64,000 nt of DNA from Haberlea rhodopensis (taxonomy: Eukaryota; Streptophyta; Magnoliopsida; Lamiales; Gesneriaceae). Location: NCBI GenBank assembly GCA_907163345.1, contig CAJQUN010000003.1:3900108-3964107 (forward strand), read 5' to 3'. Under the pieces are notes generated by a model. That model had not been told where the DNA came from and did not search any database. It saw only the letters and a program-made list of their open reading frames with translations. Every line of letters begins with the position of its first letter. Position 1 is the stretch's first letter. A program made the position numbers and the translations under genes. Below, piece after piece: positions 58,666 to 64,000 of this stretch.

Positions 58666-59216
58666 GCTTGCAATTTAATTTATTTTTTTATTTTTGTGTT
58701 TTAAGTAATCATGTGCCCCGATGGATACCCGAATGTAAAATCATCTACTGGAGAAATTCGTATATGTAAGACTGGGAAATTAAAGTGTGTCTTTGCATGT
58801 TCATAGTTTCGCATGATTCAATATAACCAAATGATACATGGAACTGTTTCGATGAAATGATCTGACGGTGAATAAGGGACATATCCACTGTAGATTTTCG
58901 AGTAGGAACTCACAATTGTCAAAACAAGACAATCATGAAAGAAAATACTTTCAATTATTAAAGTACATGTTTTTTTAACCCTGGAACATTGTATGGTATT
59001 CAACATATAAAATGCTATCAAATGCACAAACCCTTAAAGCCAAGTCCAAAAAACATTGTGAAAACATAAACCAACACATGAATAGCAAATTCACTTACAG
59101 AGTCGATCAACATCTAGAAAGAAAATAAGCATTGAAATCCATTGAATATTAGAAACCAAGAATTGTAAGAGAAGATAAGAGAATTACCAAAAATCTGTCC
59201 CTCGAGTGGGGTTCAT
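58666..59216. other. 3' flank of the DUF1218 gene
   Basis: AT-rich, with likely 3' UTR for the minus-strand gene. Nothing else seen. Confidence 0.45.
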
Positions 59217-61119
59217 CTAAATGGATCCCATCCTTAAGCCATCATCCCGACTCTGAGGCAGGAATCCATCATTAGCTTTAGAATAGCTCACGTAAAACAG
59301 CTCAGAAAATATGCCAGTAAAGATGATGAAGGCTGCTCCTGCTCCAAAGACTCCCTTTCTCAAGGTTTCACACGACGGAGGATTATCAGACAACATGGTC
59401 CGGTATTTAGTGTGGTAGGCATTTCTTACCGAGCCAGCTAACAAACACACCTCGGCAATGAAAAATGTCACCCTGTACTATCAACAATAACTTCATATAA
59501 ATTGATGGGAGACCAAATTCTGTGAATGCGTGTTGGGTCATGTTATTAGAGGGGAAAGGTAACGAAGACCCGTGGATATTGTAGAGCTAAGGTGCAAGAG
59601 GCAAAGCAAGACACACGCTCTGTTGAAGTTAGGCACGCTTAGGGATTTCTCATTAGCATCTAAGATCTAAAAATAATTCAATATAACCCTACCTATATGT
59701 ACTGTTCCAAGCTATGAATTCATCAGTTTAAATGAAAAAATGAATTACTACCACTTTGTATTTCACACTAAAATAACCATCTCTGCATATAAAATATGCT
59801 TAAAAGACGCATTAAGTCTTTTGACGCACCAACACTTTATTTCAAGGCAAAGTTATGCACTTGGCATGCACCTAAGCACAAAGGCTGAGTCAAATTACGC
59901 CTTGAACCTAGAGTATATATTGGGTGGATTACTAAATTTCTTCCCGAAAGGTAATTTAGGACATAAAAATGGCAATAAAGAGCTGCATTACGAATGCTAT
60001 TCAATTTAAATGAAAAATATACCAGCAGATGATGAAAAAGGCAATTGCCTGTGCCCTTGAACGACTAGGACGAAGAGCTCTCCCACAACACAAGCATCTA
60101 CTTACGGCCATAATCAGTACCTGACTAGCCATAAGGAGCAAAAGTGATCCCACACCCAAACCAGTTGCTGTGTCCGAATCATAGACACAATATTTAGAAT
60201 CTGCACTTGTTTCAATCTTGGCCTGTCGAGATGATGAAAAACTGTGTGTTAGTGCTGCCCTGGTGAAACAAATTCTAGATTGAGTGAAGTTGTTATAAAG
60301 GATTATTAAATATGATCAAGTATTCAAGAACTTTGAGCAAGAAAACATCCAACTATAAATATAAACATTTCCAAAGTGAAATACAAACTAAGGGAATTCC
60401 CTCATGTTTCAAAGGATGATTAAATACATAATCAATTATTTCCACAATTCAGCGGAAACATCCCACGTACTATTTTCAAGAGAAATCTAAACAAAGTGAA
60501 TTCTCTGGAGTTAAAGGATGTAAAAAATTCAAGAACTTCCTCAAGGAAACGTGTGCCACTCTGATTAGAAACTGACTCCACATTCCAAGAAAATCCCAAA
60601 CCAAATTAGGCTTTATATCACCCCAAGAATGTTTTATTGGTAATTTCAAATTAACCTATGATAACTGTACTCTCAATTACACTATATAACTTCGATCATG
60701 CAACCACAAATCAACTTAGAGTTTCCCTGCAAGAATCTGAACATTATTTTTTAAAACAATAATCAAGAGCTAAAGTTTCATTAACGACCGACCAAATTAG
60801 CTCCAGCAAAATACAGCAAATCTGCATAAAATTCACATAAATCTCTCACTGTAATACATCAAATCCAAACCAAAATACATGATCTAAAACAAAAGTGATA
60901 GGAAGAAAGATTCTATCCATCAAATATCAATTAATTTCTTATTTTTTTTCCTTTTCTTTTTCATTTTTTTAAAAAGACGAAGAGAGATAGATAAAGGAAA
61001 AAAAAAGATTAAAGAAAATTTGTACTCACAGAAGATCTGCGTTGTTCAGCGGCAATAGCAAGTGCAAAAGCAATCAAATCAAGAACAAAAACTACCACCA
61101 ACACCAACGTCGAAGCCAT
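59217..61119 (-). CDS. DUF1218 four-helix membrane protein, 3 exons
   Basis: Exons 61119-61030, 60222-60023 and 59472-59217 give 546 nt, 181 residues plus stop, with GT-AG junctions in phase. Segments: a signal-anchor-like helix at residues 2-24 (STLVLVVVFVLDLIAFALA), a Cys-containing loop (KYCVYDSDTATGLGVG), a second helix ending SRCLCCG, a third spanning exons 2/3 (AIAFFIICW, then VTFFIAEVCLLAGS), and a fourth (FGAGAAFIIFTGIFSELFYV). This is the plant DUF1218 layout; characterised members act in vein patterning or lignin deposition, but the role of this one is unknown. Typical length is 170-200 residues. Intact. Confidence 0.9.
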
Positions 61120-61837
61120 CACGAAATCGAACTCTTTCCAGTAATCCCAACTGCTCCCACTTCCTGCAGAAGCAAAATAGTGCAAGAAAGCGCAAGTCCA
61201 CAACAACAGAGGCAGGAAGAGGAAAGATTCGAAATTTTTACAAATTATGCAAAAGTGGCGACACTTGGAGAAAGAAGTGTATTGCTCGTTTAGCTTTCTC
61301 CCAGCGTAGCGTAAATGGCTTCTGTTTCCTTACATAAACACGGGTAATAAAGTCTGGGAATATGGAATAGACATGACCGCGGTTTTCACAAACCCGCGGG
61401 CCGGCCCAACCTCGTAACAGGGTCAACGGGTCGATTACCAATTGACCCGGTTCAACATGTCTGAACCGTAACTGGTCCATCATTGTATGGGCCGATTACG
61501 GTTCAAGGTGCAAAAAACCACACGATTTTTGCTTATTATTATTATTTTTTAATTTGAAATAAACGGTTGAGATCATGTGTCCGTTGAAAATCAACGGCAG
61601 TGACCGTTGAAAAGGTTGATCGATGCTTTGTAACCGACGGTTAACCGTAAAAATTTATTTATTTTATTTTAAAAATCGATGGCTAGGATGTTGTGATCGT
61701 TATAGATCGATGGCTAGAATCAAGTGACCGTTCTTTTTCATGCCTATAAATATCCTCCACACCCATTTCATTTTCCATCAGTCTTATCGCAACTAAGTTT
61801 TTGATACATCATTTACTTGTATTTTTTCGAATTACTC
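61120..61837. other. DUF1218 5' flank and hAT 5' terminal region
   Basis: The first 200 bases likely hold the promoter of the minus-strand gene. From about 61,380 the sequence is dense in gggtcaac, ggttcaac, aaccgtaac and acggttaacc words, as in subterminal parts of hAT elements, and leads into the transposase remnant. Confidence 0.45.
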
Positions 61838-63795
61838 AATGTAAGGTCGTAGTGATCCACGTAAAGGCAAAGACAAGGTGACATATCCCGAATGGCCCGA
61901 ACCCGATGTTGATATTGATATTGACGATAACTGAATTTACCGATGATGATACTTTTGCTACACATGATACACGTCTTCGATTTTTACTAAACATTTTGAG
62001 AATGTAACTCTTCCATCCGGAGAGATGCGCGACAAATGTAAATATTGTACCAGTTCGTATAAGTTTCAAAGTGGTGGTGGCTATGGATCTTTGAAGCGTC
62101 ATATCGAAACGAAAGCACCCAGTGGAGTTTGGTATCTTCTCAAACTCAATTGTCTAGATTTCATTTCTCGGGTGAAGGTACCGACTCTTCACTTTTCAAA
62201 TACACCGATGAACAATTAAGAGAATCGATTGCAAAATTTATCTCTGTGGAACATCTTTCTTTTAGTATTGCATCTAGATTTGGTTTTGAAGATCTATGTC
62301 AAGAATTTCTACAACCTGCTGCTAAATGTGTTCCTAGGACCACAGTGGCACGAACACTTAAAAAATTAGTTCGCCCAAAAAAGAAAGAATTAGCTACACT
62401 ATTTAGTAATTTGAATAATAAAGTTTCTATATGCTATGATATTTGGAGTGATCATTGGCAAACAAATTCGTGCATGGGTATTACTTGTCATTGGATAGAC
62501 AATTCATGGTCAATTCAAAAAAGGTTGCTTGCATATCGAGTGTTCAATGAAGCACAGACCGCACATAATATTTCTCAATTGATTTGTGTAATTTTAGAAG
62601 AATATGGTTTAACTTCCAAAGTTTTTTCTGTGTCATTTGATAATGCTAGTTCGAACACGTTGAGTATTGAAGATCTTAAACGTGTTTGTCAACCTGCTAT
62701 TGGTGGTTGATTGTTTCATATTCGATCTATTTGCCATATTTTGAACTTACGTGTGCAAGATGGATTAAGATCGTTAGATAATCAGATTCAACCAATTAAA
62801 ATGGTCTTATCTTATTTGTGGTCAATCTGAATTTGATGAAACAATGGGGTAAGTTTTGTAAGATTAATGTCATGCGACCTAGAAAATTTCCATGAGATAT
62901 ACCCACATGTTGGAACTAAATATATAACTTGCTAAATGATTCATATGAATATAGAGAGTTATTGCGTTAATTTTTTTGGGCAACATGGTGGAAACTCTAA
63001 TATTTATGTATTTCACACCCATGGAATGTATGTAAAAGTATTTGTGAAATACTGAAGATATTTTATGATACAACTGAACAATTATCTGGAGTTTATTATC
63101 CCACATTTCATTAGTTTTGATGAACTGTTGTAATGTGGCACTTACCTTAAATGAAAATTTCTCTAATTATGTGTTAACATCTTCTGTGGTAGCAATGAAT
63201 GTTAAATGGGAAAAATATTTTTACAATATTCCTGAACATTTTCTAGTTGCTTTTACTTTAGATCCTCGACTTAAATTTGATGTTTTGCATGAATGTTAGT
63301 GATGTATTATGAGGCATTATCCCTGGATGATATTTCCCCAATTGATTCTTCCATGGTAGTAAACCGTGTTAGAAACTATTTGCATGAGATTTATAGAAAA
63401 TATAGTTTAACAGATTTTGTACAACAAAATGAATCACAACTACAAATTAGTGCTCCAAGTCATTCTAGTGGTATTAAACTCACCAAAGCACAACTTCTTT
63501 TGATTTCAGTGAAGCAGATAGCGAGCATCAATTTGATATCTTGCGGTGGTAGTAAAAAAAAGACAAAAAATTTCCCGATATCCATCATAGCAAAGGAGAT
63601 CTTATCTTGCCCCTGTCAACCGTTGCTGTGAAACAAGCTTTTAGCCCAGTGAGAAATATTTTGGATGTAAGACGATCAAAAATGAATCCAGATTCTTTAG
63701 AGTCCCAAGCACTAATGGACGATTGGGCGAGGGCGGCAAAACGAAAACAAGGAATGGAATCAAGCTCGGACCAAGATGAATTTGATACCGAATGA
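61838..63795 (+). pseudogene. hAT transposase (RICESLEEPER/DAYSLEEPER-like), broken
   Basis: hAT transposases have a BED zinc finger, an RNase-H-like core and a C-terminal dimerisation region. Here the BED-like finger is at about 62,023-62,110 (DKCKYCTSSYKFQSG, then LKRHIE). The core at 62,129-62,707 reads SICYDIWSDHWQTNSCMG with the first Asp, then KRLLAYRVFNEAQTAHNI and VFSVSFDNASSNTLS with the second Asp. A TGA at 62,708 stops the frame just before FHIRSICHILNLRVQDGL, which continues beyond it. The tail has EILSCPCQPLL, then after a frame change VKQAFSPVRNILDVRRSK and SSDQDEFDTE at the end. Several stops and shifts make it non-functional. The remnant at 22,030-22,800 is a close relative. 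Confidence 0.85.
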
Positions 63796-64000
63796 ACTAC
63801 TACTATGGGGATAGGTAATGGAAGTGATTGAGCTACGCCACTTCCAAAGGTAAGAAGGGTTAAAATGTAAGAGAACTACGTGGTGTGTTATAGTAAATAT
63901 GCACGAAACTCCTTTGTGTTAACAAAATAAGCAAAAAACCCCATATGTTTTCTTAAACTCGGCATGAATCACCCTTTTATATAGTTAATATGCATGAAAC
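63796..64000. other. hAT 3' flank, related to the TIR element at 19.3 kb
   Basis: 63,800-63,880 matches the flank of the other hAT remnant (cacttccaaaggtaagaag). 63,890-64,000 resembles the left part of the inverted-repeat element at 19,303 (atgcacgaaactcc, caaaaaaccccatatgt). The window ends inside it. Confidence 0.5.

Overview
The window is nuclear DNA of a flowering plant, most likely a eudicot. The genes contain GT-AG introns, and the host proteins belong to plant families: a CBP60 calmodulin-binding transcription factor, a DUF4408/DUF761 protein, a plant clathrin light chain, a VIP5-type RTF1 and a DUF1218 membrane protein. The intergenic DNA is AT-rich and full of plant transposon remains. 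I could not fix the species.

Layout. Bases 1-2,560 hold a Ty1/copia end with its LTR and a LINE fragment. 3,213-7,356 (-) is an eight-exon CBP60 gene with a MITE in its last intron. 8,744-11,760 is a decayed Ty3/gypsy tail with a long LTR and a GC-rich repeat. 14,235-15,326 (-) is a two-exon DUF4408/DUF761 gene. 15,330-24,200 is gene-poor: an LTR-like block, SINE-like copies, a TIR element and a hAT remnant. 25,257-26,258 (+) is a TatD-family hydrolase with an optional in-frame intron, followed by an orphan last exon of a TPR-like gene. 29,302-31,280 (-) is a three-exon clathrin light chain. 53,100-56,628 (+) is VIP5/RTF1 with a long 5' UTR intron. 57,838-58,665 is a retroposon with a 16-bp target duplication. 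59,217-61,119 (-) is a three-exon DUF1218 gene. The window ends in a broken hAT transposase with a second relative at about 22 kb.

The striking region is 31,900-50,700. It looks like one large composite Mutator-like element: a broken MULE transposase on + (31,901-42,934) facing a broken Ulp1-protease-like gene on - (43,720-49,176), similar in gene content to the Kaonashi type of MULE. More than 25 copies of a short palindrome, consensus arm TCTATCGGTGCATGT, are scattered through it. They lie in introns and flanks of both genes and inside the transposase reading frame. Two are uninterrupted perfect palindromes of 42 and 36 bp, and one arm has grown into a tandem array. Each arm carries TGCATG/CATGCA, the RY core read by plant B3-domain proteins.

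The composite was later hit by four LTR insertions that can be ordered: a gag-only element primed by tRNA-Asp (33,432-40,383) in a transposase intron; a solo LTR inside that element's own LTR (38,015-39,738, duplication GAGTT); a solo LTR in a transposase exon (40,657-42,233, duplication ATGTG); and an inverted relative of the second upstream of the Ulp1-like gene (49,262-50,705, duplication AAATT). Exon boundaries were placed by eye from splice signals and family resemblance. No alignment or search was run.
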